Assembly: GCA_020634245.1 (NCBI GenBank) | Contig: JACKCC010000021.1 | Coordinates: 1 to 64,000 of the forward strand | DNA length: 64,000 bases | Source of the DNA: Ardenticatenaceae bacterium | Lineage (GTDB): Bacteria > Chloroflexota > Anaerolineae > Promineifilales > Promineifilaceae | Direction: 5' to 3' | Shown: positions 41,611 through 50,493 of the stretch, piece by piece | Position numbering within the stretch: position 1 is the stretch's first letter | Layout of the letters: each line of letters opens with the position of its first letter | Notes under the pieces: generated by a model | The model's database searches: none | The model's input: only the letters and a program-made list of their open reading frames with translations | What the model was told of the DNA's origin: nothing | Position numbers and translations under genes: made by a program

Positions 41611-43434
41611 ATGAACGGATGGTATGGCAAAGTATTGCGCGTCAATCTAACCGACCAAACCCACACAATCGAAACCGTAGACCCCCAGATGGCCAAAGAT
41701 TACATCGGCGGACGCGGCTGGGCGATTAAATATTTGATGGATGGCATGGATCCCAAAGCCGATCCCCTTTCGCCGGAAAACATGCTCATCTTTGCCACCG
41801 GGCCGCTGACCGGCAGCCCGGCCCCCACCGGCAACCGCTACATGGTCGTCACCAAATCACCGCTGACCGGCGTTCTCAGCAATTCCAATTCTGGCGGTGA
41901 CTTCCCCACCTGGATGAAACGCACCGGCTTCGACCTGTTCATCTTTGAAGGTCGCGCCGCCGAACCGGTTTACCTCTGGGTCAACGACGACCGGATCGAA
42001 ATTCGGCCCGCCGGCCACATTTGGGGCAAGCAGGTTCCAGAAACCACCGACATCCTGCTAGCCGAGACCCATCCCAAAGCCAAAGTGGCCTGCATCGGCC
42101 CGGCCGGGGAGCGGCTGGTTAAAGCTGCGGCTATCATGAACGACAAAGACCGTGCGGCGGCTCGTTCCGGCGTGGGGGCCGTGATGGGCAGCAAAAACCT
42201 CAAAGGCGTCGTCGCCAACGGCACGCATGAAATTGGCATGGCCGACTACGATGGCATGAAAAATTTGGGTCGCTCCATGCAGCGCGAAGTGGGCCAGGCC
42301 TCCCTCAACTCGACGCTGCGCATCTACGGCACGCCCTACGTCCCCGACGTGACCAACGAAATGGGTATTTTGCCTACCCGCAACTTCCAGACCGGCCGTT
42401 TTGAAGGCGTGGAAAAAATCAATGGCCCGGCGCTCAACGCCAGCTATCTGGTCAAACCGGGCGCTTGCCACCGCTGCCCCATCGTCTGTAACCGCATCAC
42501 CAAAGTGGATGAACCGGGCTACGAGGGCGAAGGCGAAGGGCCGGAATACGAATCCATCGGCGCATTGGGCAGCGCCTGCGGTGTGGATAATCTGGCAGCC
42601 GTTACCAAAGCCAATTATCTGTGCAACGAGTACGGCATGGACACCATCACCGTCGGCATGACGATTGCTGCGGCGATGGAGATGTACGAAGATGGCGTCA
42701 TCCCGGAGAGCGACATCGGCCAGCCGCTGAAATTTGGCGACGCTGACGGCATGATTGAGATGGTTAAGAAGATGGCTCTGCGCGAAGGGTTCGGCGACAA
42801 GTTGGCCGAAGGCAGTTATCGTCTGGCCGAAGGGTACGGCCGTCCCGAATACTCCATCACCGCCAAGAAGTTGGAATTCCCCGGCTACGACCCGCGCGGC
42901 GCGAAGGGGATGGGGCTGCTCTACGCCACTTCCAACGTCGGCGCGTCGCACATGGCCGGCGACCTGGCCTACGCCGAAGTGTTCGGCACGCCAGAAAAGA
43001 TCGACCCGCTGACCATCGAAAATAAGCCAGAACTGATTATGCGCTATGAGGACGCTTTTACGCTGATTGATTCGGCCGGGCTGTGCGTGTTTATGAGCGT
43101 GCGCTACGTTTTTGACAAAGACGTGATGCTGTGGCCAACGCGGTTGACGCAGTTGATGAATCTGACGACGGGCGCCGATTACACGCCGCAAACCATCATG
43201 GAAGCGGCGGAACGGGTGTATAACCTGGAGCGGCTGTTTTTGATCAAAGCCGGAATCACAAAAGAAGACGATACGCTGCCCAAGCGTATGCTAGAAGAGC
43301 CGCTGACAGAAGGACCTGCCGCCGGGCACGTGGTGGAACTGGACAAGATGCTGCCGCTCTTCTATAAAGCGCGCGGTTGGAATGAGAATGGCGTCCCGAC
43401 AAAAGAAAAGTTGGTGGAGTTGGGGCTGGCCTGA
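41611..43434 (+). CDS. Aldehyde:ferredoxin oxidoreductase family enzyme
   Basis: 607 residues. Tungsto- or molybdopterin enzyme with a 4Fe-4S cluster. The N-terminal domain has YIGGRGWAIKYL (about 33-44) and the cofactor motifs ATGPLTGSPAPTGNRY (about 69). Cluster cysteines are CHRCPIVC (about 288) and later AACGVD (about 325). FAMILY substrates include aldehydes and glyceraldehyde 3-phosphate, and cannot be told apart by eye. The ATG at 41611 has AGGAG with 10 bases of spacing. The MoaD-like gene upstream supports the cofactor type. The C-terminus ends ENGVPTKEKLVELGLA. Confidence 0.92.
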   Translation: MNGWYGKVLRVNLTDQTHTIETVDPQMAKDYIGGRGWAIKYLMDGMDPKADPLSPENMLIFATGPLTGSPAPTGNRYMVVTKSPLTGVLSNSNSGGDFPTWMKRTGFDLFIFEGRAAEPVYLWVNDDRIEIRPAGHIWGKQVPETTDILLAETHPKAKVACIGPAGERLVKAAAIMNDKDRAAARSGVGAVMGSKNLKGVVANGTHEIGMADYDGMKNLGRSMQREVGQASLNSTLRIYGTPYVPDVTNEMGILPTRNFQTGRFEGVEKINGPALNASYLVKPGACHRCPIVCNRITKVDEPGYEGEGEGPEYESIGALGSACGVDNLAAVTKANYLCNEYGMDTITVGMTIAAAMEMYEDGVIPESDIGQPLKFGDADGMIEMVKKMALREGFGDKLAEGSYRLAEGYGRPEYSITAKKLEFPGYDPRGAKGMGLLYATSNVGASHMAGDLAYAEVFGTPEKIDPLTIENKPELIMRYEDAFTLIDSAGLCVFMSVRYVFDKDVMLWPTRLTQLMNLTTGADYTPQTIMEAAERVYNLERLFLIKAGITKEDDTLPKRMLEEPLTEGPAAGHVVELDKMLPLFYKARGWNENGVPTKEKLVELGLA

Positions 43435-43455
43435 TCAAATGGGCAATCGGGATTT

Positions 43456-43530
43456 ATCCGCAGATTGCAGGTATTGCGCAGATTTGTAGGCTTTTAATCT
43501 GCGTAATCCGCGTAATCTGTGGATTTTTTT
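43456..43530 (+). terminator. Terminator-like hairpin after AOR
   Basis: ATCCGCAGATT (43456-43466) pairs with AATCTGTGGAT (43514-43524) at 10 of 11 positions, followed by seven T. An inner pair CGCAGATT/AATCTGCG (43477-43484, 43496-43503) is exact. Words of the type AATCTGCGTAATC recur. I recall similar words from other phyla, not checked. Confidence 0.75.
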
Positions 43531-43626
43531 GTTACGGGCATCAACTGCTAAGGCTAGGGCCGGTTTCCTGACCGTGCCCGGTGGTGGCTCGGTGATGACA
43601 CTGGCCACAGCCAAGTTCAAAATACA

Positions 43627-44244
43627 TCAACTGCCGGTGTAGGCGACGGCGCGGAGGGTGAACTGGGTTAGTTCGTGCACGGCCGTACCTGCTTCCACAC
43701 CTGGTTCGGGGTAGGCCAGCAAATTGAGCACCACCTCATCAAAACCGCCGATGAGCGCTTCGGCGGTGCGTTGAATATTCTGGCGGGCGATTAGGTTCTG
43801 TGATTCGGCCTGGGCTAACGGCCGTTGCCACACCTGCGCCAGCCGCTCCCGAAACTCCGCCCGTTTGGCCGTCAGCGACGGCACCGCGCCAATGCCACCC
43901 ACCAGCAAAAGCTGCACCACCGCCGGTTCGTACACGGCAATGTTGACGTAAGCCTGGATGCCGGCCTGCACCTGCTGCGGCAGCGTTGCCCGGCTGTTGA
44001 TGGCTTGCCGGATGGCCTGGATGAGAAAATCGGCCGTTTCCTCGTACAAATGAACAAACAGCGTCTCCTTATCGGGGAAATAAAAGTAAAACGTGCCGAT
44101 GGCGACGCTGGCCTCGGCAACAATGTCCCGAATTGTAGCCGCGTAATATCCTTTTTGGGCAAAAACCCGCACTGCCGCCTGCATCATCGCCGTGCGCTTG
44201 GCGTCTTTTTTCTGTCGTGTAGAATCACTGGATTGGTAAGGCAT
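43627..44244 (-). CDS. TetR/AcrR family transcriptional regulator
   Basis: 205 residues. N-terminal helix-turn-helix (about 15-60; MMQAAVRVFAQKGYYAATIRDIVAEASVAIGTFYFYFPDK), followed by a helical ligand-binding domain (about 75-195). The effector is unknown. The ATG at 44244 begins MPYQSSDS; a GGGATG run lies before it, and an ATG two codons upstream is possible. It is divergent from the MocR-type gene at 44333. The 88-bp gap between them holds the REP-like element at 44269, so any operator would have to be within or beside that. Confidence 0.9.
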   Translation of the reverse strand: MPYQSSDSTRQKKDAKRTAMMQAAVRVFAQKGYYAATIRDIVAEASVAIGTFYFYFPDKETLFVHLYEETADFLIQAIRQAINSRATLPQQVQAGIQAYVNIAVYEPAVVQLLLVGGIGAVPSLTAKRAEFRERLAQVWQRPLAQAESQNLIARQNIQRTAEALIGGFDEVVLNLLAYPEPGVEAGTAVHELTQFTLRAVAYTGS

Positions 44245-44268
44245 AATCATCCCGCCATTTTTGTTATG

Positions 44269-44317
44269 GGAGCGCGGACAGCCTTGTCCGCAGAAGCGGG
44301 CAAGCTGCCCGCGCTCC
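44269..44317. repeat. REP-like double hairpin, copy 2
   Basis: GGAGC (44269-44273) and GCTCC (44313-44317) enclose GCGGACA/TGTCCGC (44274-44291) and GCGGGCA/TGCCCGC (44296-44312). It has the same plan as 21555-21604 but different arm sequences. It fills most of the gap between the two divergent regulators. Confidence 0.85.
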
Positions 44318-44332
44318 ACACGAGATTACCAG

Positions 44333-45817
44333 ATGTTTACAAAACTGCACCTTGAAGAAGATAACCCTGTGCCGCTCTACTGGCAAATTTTTCAACAACT
44401 CCGGGCAGCCATCCTTCAAGGCGACCTGCTGCCGGGCAGCCGCCTGCCGCCAAGCCGCCAGTTAGCTCAAGAATTGCAGGCGGCCCGCGTCACCGTCACC
44501 CAGGCTTATGACCAGTTACAGGCGGAAGGGTACGTCGTCGCCCGTACCGGTGCGGGCACATTCGTCACCGATGACCTCTCGCTGATCACCCAATCGACCC
44601 GCGAAACCCGATTTGTGCCATCCTTGTCCGCCTGGGGCTGCCGGGTGATGGATGCCGCTGCGGAAGATGAACGGCCGTACCCTCGCCCGCAGATTGATTT
44701 TGGGTTCGGTCGTTCTTTCCCCCATATTTTCCCCTACGACATCTGGCGACGGCTGTTGGCCCGCTACCTCAGCACCGACGACGTCATGCTTTCCCGCTAT
44801 GGCTCGGTGGCCGGCTTTCACCCGCTGCGCCAGGCATTGGCCGAGCATTTGAGCCGATTGCGGGGGGTTCACTGCACGCCGGAACAAATCGTCATCGTCA
44901 GCGGCGCTCAGCAGGCGCTGGACATCCTGGCCCGGCTGCTGTTGGCCTCGGATGATGAGGTGCTGGTGGAAACGCCGGGTTACGCCGCAGCTTTTCGTTT
45001 GTTTCAAATCCATGGGGCCAGGGTAACGGCCGTACCCGTTGACGCCCATGGTTTCCCCGTCGAACAAATCCCGGCCAACAGCCGGGCCAAACTCATCTTC
45101 GTCACCCCGTCCAACCAGTTCCCCAGCGGCGGCACGATGCCCCTGGCCCGCCGTCTGGCGCTGCTGCACTGGGCCGGGGAACACGACGCCGTCATCGTTG
45201 AAGACGATTACGATGGCGAACTGCGCTATGATGAACATCCTCACGGCGCACTGCAAGGGTTGGATGAAAACGGCCGTGTCGTCTACCTGGGCACGTTCTC
45301 CAAAGTCCTGTTCCCGGCGCTGCGCCTCTCTTACGTCGTCCTGCCGCCGGCGCTAATCGAGCCGTTTGTCCGCGCCAAAGCGTTGGTAGACCGCGGCGCG
45401 CCGACGCTAACCCAGGCTGCCGTTGCCGATTTCATCAGCGAGGGCCATTTTGAGCGCCATTTGCGCCAACTGCGCCACGCCTACGGCCAGCGGCGGCAAA
45501 AGCTGATTGCGGCGTTGGAGCAATATCTACCGCAGCAGGTGTGCTGCTCTGAGGAGGCTGCCGGGCTGCACGTTATGCTCCACCTGCGACCCCATTTGGA
45601 TGAGAGCCAGGTTGTGCGCGAGGCGGCGGCGGCCGGTGTCGGCGTGTACCCCGGCGCGCCTTACCACCTGCACCAACCCGCGCCGCCCTCCATTTTGCTG
45701 GGTTTCAGCGGCCTGGACGAGACCGAAATCGAGGAGGGAATCCGGCGGCTGGCATCAGTTTATGAAAGTTCACAAAATGAATCGGTAATAACGACATCGA
45801 ATGAATTCGACGTCTAA
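44333..45817 (+). CDS. MocR-type regulator (GntR domain plus aminotransferase domain)
   Basis: 494 residues. The N-terminal GntR winged helix (about 10-80) has PLYWQIFQQLRAAIL...LPPSRQLAQEL. The rest (about 110-480) is a fold-type I aminotransferase domain with VSGAQQALDIL (about 185), EDDYDGELRY (about 308) and the PLP lysine in GTFSKVLFPALRL (about 343). Such proteins (PdxR, GabR) usually regulate pyridoxal or amino-acid genes by sensing PLP. No such gene is adjacent; the divergent gene is a TetR regulator. The ATG at 44333 follows a REP-like element and lacks a clear ribosome site. Confidence 0.9.
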   Translation: MFTKLHLEEDNPVPLYWQIFQQLRAAILQGDLLPGSRLPPSRQLAQELQAARVTVTQAYDQLQAEGYVVARTGAGTFVTDDLSLITQSTRETRFVPSLSAWGCRVMDAAAEDERPYPRPQIDFGFGRSFPHIFPYDIWRRLLARYLSTDDVMLSRYGSVAGFHPLRQALAEHLSRLRGVHCTPEQIVIVSGAQQALDILARLLLASDDEVLVETPGYAAAFRLFQIHGARVTAVPVDAHGFPVEQIPANSRAKLIFVTPSNQFPSGGTMPLARRLALLHWAGEHDAVIVEDDYDGELRYDEHPHGALQGLDENGRVVYLGTFSKVLFPALRLSYVVLPPALIEPFVRAKALVDRGAPTLTQAAVADFISEGHFERHLRQLRHAYGQRRQKLIAALEQYLPQQVCCSEEAAGLHVMLHLRPHLDESQVVREAAAAGVGVYPGAPYHLHQPAPPSILLGFSGLDETEIEEGIRRLASVYESSQNESVITTSNEFDV

Positions 45818-45824
45818 ACGTTGG

Positions 45825-45850
45825 AAACCTGTTTCAAACAGGTTTAATTT
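45825..45850 (+). terminator. Possible terminator of the MocR-type gene
   Basis: AAACCTGTTT and AAACAGGTTT (45825-45845) followed by AATTT. A second small hairpin, CCCAAAA/TTTTGGGG, follows at about 45857-45875. Weak T-run. Confidence 0.5.
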
Positions 45851-45923
45851 CGATAGACCCAAAATTCATTTTGGGGCGAGAGGCGATTACCGATTTAATT
45901 TCTTAACGTTCATTAACTGAGAA

Positions 45924-45958
45924 ATGAAAAACGCCTCCCTTGATTTGAAAGAGGCGTT
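45924..45958 (-). terminator. Rho-independent terminator of lon
   Basis: On the minus strand AACGCCTC, then CAAATCAA in the loop, then GGGAGGCGTT and TTTTC. It lies 29 bp after the lon stop codon. Confidence 0.85.
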
Positions 45959-45986
45959 CATCTGTTTTCTGTTTACCGCACACCGA

Positions 45987-48452
45987 TTACCGTTTACGCT
46001 CTTCCAATCGCGGCTGTCGGCGTAATTCAGGTTCTTCAGCGCGTAACGGCCGTTCCCCCACCCCACCCTTACTCACCGGCGGCGGCATTGGGACCGGTTC
46101 TTCTTCCGATTTGGTCGATTCCACCGCAAAGGGCGGGCCAACCGGCTCCAGCAGAGCAATTTCCAGTACCTCATCCAGGTGACTGGCCGTGATCAGATTC
46201 AAATCCTCACGGATGCGATCTGGCAGTTCGGGAATATCTTTGGCGTTGTCCGCCGGCAGCAGGACCGTTTTGATCCCGGCGCGATGGGCGGCAATCGTCT
46301 TAGCCTTCAGACCGCCGATGGGCAGCACTTTACCGCGCAGCGTCACTTCGCCAGTCATGGCCACGTCGCGGCGCACAGGGCGGCGAGTAAAAGCAGAGAT
46401 AACGGCCGTGGCCAATCCAATCCCGGCGCTTGGCCCATCTTTCGGCGTGGCCCCGTCGGGAACGTGGATGTGAATATTGACTTTATCGAAAAGCGTCGGC
46501 TCCAGCCCCAGCGAGCGGGCATTGGCCCGGGCATAGGTTAGCGCTGCCTGGGCCGATTCACGCATCACGTCGCCGAGAGAGCCTGTTAGCGTGATACGGC
46601 CGTTGCCCTCACTCAAACTCACCTCAATCGGCAGCGTATTGCCACCAAACCCACTCACCGCCAGGCCGGTGACCACGCCAACCTCATCCTTTTCCTCGGC
46701 TACGCCGTAGGTAAACTTGTCCGGGCCGAGGAATTCGGCAATCTCATCTTCCGTGACAACAAACGGGCCAGCTTCACCGGCTGCCACCCGTACTGCCAGC
46801 TTGCGCACTACCTTGCCGATGTTGCGCTCCAACTGGCGCACACCTGCTTCCCGCGTGTGGTGGCGGATAATTTTGCGCAGCGCCGCCTCTTCCAGTTTGA
46901 CATCCGCGTCGCCCAGGCCATGCCCTTCCATCTGCTTTTTCAGCAGATACTGCTCGGCAATGGCTGCCTTTTCATCTTCAATATAGCCCAGCATCTGGAT
47001 CGATTCCATCCGGTCAAACAACGCCGCTGGAATCGTACTCAACTGATTCGAAGTTGTGATGAAAATCACCTGGCTCAAATCAAACGGTACTTCCAGATAA
47101 TGGTCGGAGAAACTGTGATTTTGTTCCGGGTCCAGCACTTCCAGCAGCGCTGACGACGGATCGCCGCGCCAATCAGCGCCTACTTTATCGATTTCGTCCA
47201 GCACAATCACCGGATTGCGTGTTTTGGCATCCCGCAGCGCCCGGATGATGCGCCCTGGAATCGCGCCGATGTAGGTGCGGCGATGGCCGCGAATTTCGGC
47301 CTCGTCGCGCACACCACCCAGGCTGATGCGTACCATCTCCCGGCCAATGGCCCGCGCCACCGAAGTGGCAATTGAGGTCTTACCGACGCCAGGCGGGCCA
47401 TTCAGGTTAATGATCGCCCCTTTCATTTTGTTGCCGGCCAGTTTGCGCACCGCCACGTACTCAACGATGCGATCCTTCACATCATCCAGGCCGTAATGGT
47501 CTTCGTCCAACACCTCGCGCACATGGACGACATCCAAATTGTCCTCGGTCATCTTGTTCCAGGGCAGTTCTACCAGCCATTCCAGGTAGGTGCGAATCAC
47601 GCTGGCTTCGGCCGACTGTTGGCCCTGGTATTCAAGCCGTTTCAGTTCACTCAACGCCCGTTCATTGACTTCATCCGGCATTTCCGCCTCTTCAATTTTT
47701 TGCCGTAGTTCACTGATGAGATCGTTGCCTTCTTCGCCCAATTCTTTGCGGATGGCCCGCATTTGTTCACGCAGCATGTAATCGCGCTGCGCTTTTTCGG
47801 CGCTTTCGCGGGCATCGGTTTGGATTTTTTGCCGGATTTCAGTGATTTTTAGCTCTTGTTTGAGATATTCCAGGACTGTATTGAGCCGGGTAATGCCATT
47901 TAACTCGGTTAGCAGGTCCAATTCCAAATCAAAAGGAACGTTGAGCAGACCGGCGATATAGTCGGATAATTCTCCGGGTGTATTTTTGCTGCGGGTGACG
48001 GCCATGACCTGTTGGTTGGTTTCGCCCAGTGTTTCCGCATACTGCTCCAGATAGGCAATGGCCTGCAAAACCGCTTCCGGATCATCATCGTTGGGGACGC
48101 CGGTTAACTCTTCGTAGGTGCCAACCAAATGTGGTTCTGTCTGCACCAGACTGGTGAAGCGCACCCGGCGGTGTAGTTCAACCAGCATTTGCACGCCTAC
48201 GTGCGGCGCACGCAGTACATCACGGACAGTAGCAAAAATGCCAATGGGAACGAGATCGTCTTGATCGGGCAGCTCTTTTTCGGAGTCGTACTGCACCAAA
48301 ACAAGCAGTTCGCCGCCTTGCTCGACGGCCGCATGAGCCGCCGCTAACGAACGCCGACGGCCGATGGAGATGGTGGTGGTGATGCCGGGGAAAACCGCGC
48401 CGCCTCGTAAGGGGACGGCCGGGATGGGTTTTAATTCTGTGGCCTCAGTCAT
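45987..48452 (-). CDS. lon: ATP-dependent protease Lon
   Basis: 821 residues. Cytoplasmic AAA+ serine protease. The N-terminal substrate domain spans about 1-200 (ELKPIPAVPLRGGAVFPG). The ATPase has Walker A GPPGVGKTS (about 360), Walker B IVLDEIDK (about 423) and LLEVLDPEQN. The protease domain has PKDGPSAG with the catalytic serine (about 682) and the lysine in GGLKAKTIAAH (about 722). The C-terminus has a Pro-rich tail not typical of the family. The ATG at 48452 has an AAGGAAAG ribosome site. A GTG at 48587 would add 45 residues lacking family features. Confidence 0.95.
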   Translation of the reverse strand: MTEATELKPIPAVPLRGGAVFPGITTTISIGRRRSLAAAHAAVEQGGELLVLVQYDSEKELPDQDDLVPIGIFATVRDVLRAPHVGVQMLVELHRRVRFTSLVQTEPHLVGTYEELTGVPNDDDPEAVLQAIAYLEQYAETLGETNQQVMAVTRSKNTPGELSDYIAGLLNVPFDLELDLLTELNGITRLNTVLEYLKQELKITEIRQKIQTDARESAEKAQRDYMLREQMRAIRKELGEEGNDLISELRQKIEEAEMPDEVNERALSELKRLEYQGQQSAEASVIRTYLEWLVELPWNKMTEDNLDVVHVREVLDEDHYGLDDVKDRIVEYVAVRKLAGNKMKGAIINLNGPPGVGKTSIATSVARAIGREMVRISLGGVRDEAEIRGHRRTYIGAIPGRIIRALRDAKTRNPVIVLDEIDKVGADWRGDPSSALLEVLDPEQNHSFSDHYLEVPFDLSQVIFITTSNQLSTIPAALFDRMESIQMLGYIEDEKAAIAEQYLLKKQMEGHGLGDADVKLEEAALRKIIRHHTREAGVRQLERNIGKVVRKLAVRVAAGEAGPFVVTEDEIAEFLGPDKFTYGVAEEKDEVGVVTGLAVSGFGGNTLPIEVSLSEGNGRITLTGSLGDVMRESAQAALTYARANARSLGLEPTLFDKVNIHIHVPDGATPKDGPSAGIGLATAVISAFTRRPVRRDVAMTGEVTLRGKVLPIGGLKAKTIAAHRAGIKTVLLPADNAKDIPELPDRIREDLNLITASHLDEVLEIALLEPVGPPFAVESTKSEEEPVPMPPPVSKGGVGERPLRAEEPELRRQPRLEERKR

Positions 48453-48656
48453 GTAACTTTCCTTCACAGCGCTTCCACTGATTTCTGTATGGTATGGTTT
48501 CATACCGTTTTCAGGTTCTGACTCGGTCTGGGGACCAAGCTTTTCGCTGTTTTCTATCTCAGTATGATTTCTTACCCATTGAGACACAATAGGTCTTTTG
48601 TATTTTAGACAGCCACGTTAGTAAGACAATAGTGCCATGTCAGAACTGTGTTAGAA

Positions 48657-48697
48657 AGCTAGAGGGTGGATTCTTCTTCTAACTCTATCCTCTAGCT
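48657..48697. repeat. Inverted repeat with the AGCTAGAGG word
   Basis: AGCTAGAGG (48657-48665) and CCTCTAGCT (48689-48697), then CTAGCT again. The same word forms the hairpin at 5216-5249. It lies between the lon upstream region and the end of the AlkD gene. Confidence 0.75.
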
Positions 48698-49383
48698 CTA
48701 GCTAATCTATTCTGCACGGCCGTTCCCGTCAACTCCTTCAGCGCATCTCTGGCCACCCACTGGGCCGCTTTGCTTTCCTGCTGTTGAATACGCTCACTGA
48801 CGGCGATCGCCTGCTGGTTGAGGGTCAGATTGCGCTTGCCAATCTGCCGCAGCGCCCAGTTAACGCTTTTTTTGACCATATCCCGCGCATCACCCGCTTC
48901 CTTCTCGATGAGTGGGAGAAAGGCGGTGAAGCGTTCATCCGCCGCTTTTTTGTCGCTGACTGCCAGCCGGGCCATGAGAACAAAACCGGCTCGTTTGACG
49001 TACTCTTCTGCCCGTTCGCCCCACTCGACCGCTTTTTGGTAGGCAAATGGCGTTTTCTCGAACAGGTTCATGCAGCATTGGTCGCAGATTTCCCAGTAAT
49101 CAAATTCGGCCGCCCAGCTTTCCATTTGTGCTTCGCTGACCAGTTGAGGCACGTCAACCATGCTGGCCAGGATGCGCGTTTCGCGAGTGTTGTTGGCCCA
49201 CAGTTGTTGCGCCAGCGCATGATTGGCCGCTTTGTCGTTGCCGCGCACTTTGCGGGCCAGTTGGCGCAGCACCGGAATTTTAATTCCATAGGCATGGTCC
49301 GGCGTGATGCCGTATTGCGCCATGCCGGCCAGTGCATCCGGGTTTCGTTCAGCTTCCAATTGCTGGAGAATTGTTTCATACAT
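48685..49383 (-). CDS. alkD: DNA alkylation repair protein AlkD
   Basis: 232 residues. HEAT-like repeat DNA glycosylase for 3- and 7-alkylpurines. The active-site region reads FDYWEICDQCCMNLF (about 94-108), with the Trp and Asp expected for the family, and KKSVNWALRQIGKRN (about 167-181) gives the second Trp. The ATG at 49383 has no strong ribosome site and follows a repeat spacer. Its 3' end overlaps the repeat at 48657-48697. Confidence 0.92.
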   Translation of the reverse strand: MYETILQQLEAERNPDALAGMAQYGITPDHAYGIKIPVLRQLARKVRGNDKAANHALAQQLWANNTRETRILASMVDVPQLVSEAQMESWAAEFDYWEICDQCCMNLFEKTPFAYQKAVEWGERAEEYVKRAGFVLMARLAVSDKKAADERFTAFLPLIEKEAGDARDMVKKSVNWALRQIGKRNLTLNQQAIAVSERIQQQESKAAQWVARDALKELTGTAVQNRLARARG

Positions 49384-49406
49384 ATGTGGTGCTCTTGCGT
49401 AATCAA

Positions 49407-49462
49407 GTCATGAAGTCATATATCATGCGGCATTCATCACGCATGACACATGACTTCATGAC
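49407..49462. repeat. 13-bp perfect inverted repeat with GTCATGA words
   Basis: GTCATGAAGTCAT (49407-49419) and ATGACTTCATGAC (49450-49462) are exact complements, with TCATGCG/CGCATGA nested inside. It lies between the start of alkD and the end of the GerW-like gene. Confidence 0.9.
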
Positions 49463-49500
49463 GGATGACAAATTTCATTTTAACGACCGAGTATTACAAG

Positions 49501-49932
49501 TTACATTTCGCCTGAATCCCGAAAGTGGCGCATTCGTCCCAGGGCCATGAACATCGCGCCAACGGCCGTTGCAATGGCAATACCAAATTTTGTCGGGTCA
49601 ACGATCGGTTTGACTTCTACCCCGTTGGGGCCGATGGAAATGGCTGCTACCGGCCGGGCCAGGGTCGTTCCGCCGCCGCCGCCGCCACCGCCATAGCCGC
49701 TGGGCTGGCCGGTTTCTTCATCGCCGGGACCAAATCCGCCGCCACCGCCATACCCCGTGCCAAAACTGGCTGTCACTTCCGAGGCCGTGATGACCGTGTA
49801 TTCGCCAATGGTTTGCGGTTTGCTGTAGACAACATCAGGTTGAGTCACGTCAAACAATTTGCCCAATAGTTGGTTAGCTTTTTCCTGATTGGGAACAGAT
49901 TCAATCACCAGTTTGTTCAATTCTTCGCTCAT
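49501..49932 (-). CDS. GerW (YtfJ) family protein
   Basis: 143 residues. VYSKPQTIGEYTVITASEV (about 35-53) and the glycine-rich loop SGYGGGGGGGGTTL (about 78-91) followed by RPVAAISI match the GerW/YtfJ family. A hydrophobic C-terminal segment (about 115-130) may be a membrane anchor. In spore formers GerW acts in germination, but homologues occur widely in bacteria that do not sporulate, where the role is unknown. The ATG at 49932 has a strong AAGGAG site. It probably forms an operon with the next upstream gene at 49967-50260. Confidence 0.85.
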   Translation of the reverse strand: MSEELNKLVIESVPNQEKANQLLGKLFDVTQPDVVYSKPQTIGEYTVITASEVTASFGTGYGGGGGFGPGDEETGQPSGYGGGGGGGGTTLARPVAAISIGPNGVEVKPIVDPTKFGIAIATAVGAMFMALGRMRHFRDSGEM

Positions 49933-49966
49933 GGTTTACTCCTTCTTGAGTTGCAAGGCAGCAAAG

Positions 49967-50260
49967 TCACTTTGCCGCTTTGTCGCTTTGCGACTTTATT
50001 AACAGGGTAACGGCCGTACCCACCACCGCTGCTGCCAGTACAATCATCCGTGTCATATCGGGGATGGGGATACGTTGTGAACGGCCGTTCTCCTCCACCA
50101 ATACCGCCACCGGCCTGTTCCAGACAAAGCCACCGGCGACTGCAGAACGGTTGCCCGGCAGCCGAAGCGACAACACCTGCGCCTGCGGCGTTACTGTCCG
50201 ATCACCCACCGTCACCGATTGACCATCCTTAATTTCCCACTGCCAAAATTTTCCACTCAT
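49967..50260 (-). CDS. Small protein with C-terminal membrane anchor, unknown
   Basis: 97 residues. N-terminal soluble beta-rich part (MSGKFWQWEIKDGQSVTVGD to VAVLVEENGRSQRIPIPDM) and a C-terminal hydrophobic helix (about 76-93, MIVLAAAVVGTAVTLLI), followed by KSQSDKAAK. Not recognised. The ATG at 50260 follows GGAGG with about 11 bases of spacing; a GTG four codons earlier would overlap that site. It is 34 bp upstream of the GerW-like gene on the same strand, so the two are probably co-transcribed. Confidence 0.75.
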   Translation of the reverse strand: MSGKFWQWEIKDGQSVTVGDRTVTPQAQVLSLRLPGNRSAVAGGFVWNRPVAVLVEENGRSQRIPIPDMTRMIVLAAAVVGTAVTLLIKSQSDKAAK

Positions 50261-50283
50261 ATTTTGCTGCACCTCCAGTTTTC

Positions 50284-50358
50284 ATAGGGACGCACCCTTG
50301 TGGTCGCCCATTTTGTTTAGCCCATTGGGCAGGCATAAAGCACGGCCCCTACAAAATT
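50284..50358. repeat. Possible REP-like element (truncated)
   Basis: AGGGACGCACCCTTGTGG is followed by GTCGCCC and GCCCATTGGGC, ending in GCACGGCCCCTAC. Pieces pair imperfectly (GGGNCGNACC with GGTCGCCC). It lies in the gap between the divergent genes 49967 and 50494; the remaining gap is AT-rich and holds no gene. Confidence 0.45.
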
Positions 50359-50493
50359 ACGATATTAATCGCTAAAAGTTGTCAATTTACGCTGCCTGGA
50401 TCACAATTACATTGTGCCTTTACTTTAGCATAATTTGGAGTTAACACGTCAACGATTTATCAACGAAACAGATTTTAGATTTGGGAGAGTTCC

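Noticed and set aside
42058..43191. A 377-codon open frame opposite AOR
   Set aside because: Antisense to a clear enzyme gene, histidine- and arginine-rich nonsense composition, no start signal.
49501..49932. The GerW-like protein as evidence of sporulation
   Set aside because: The family is widespread in bacteria that do not sporulate, and no sporulation genes were seen.
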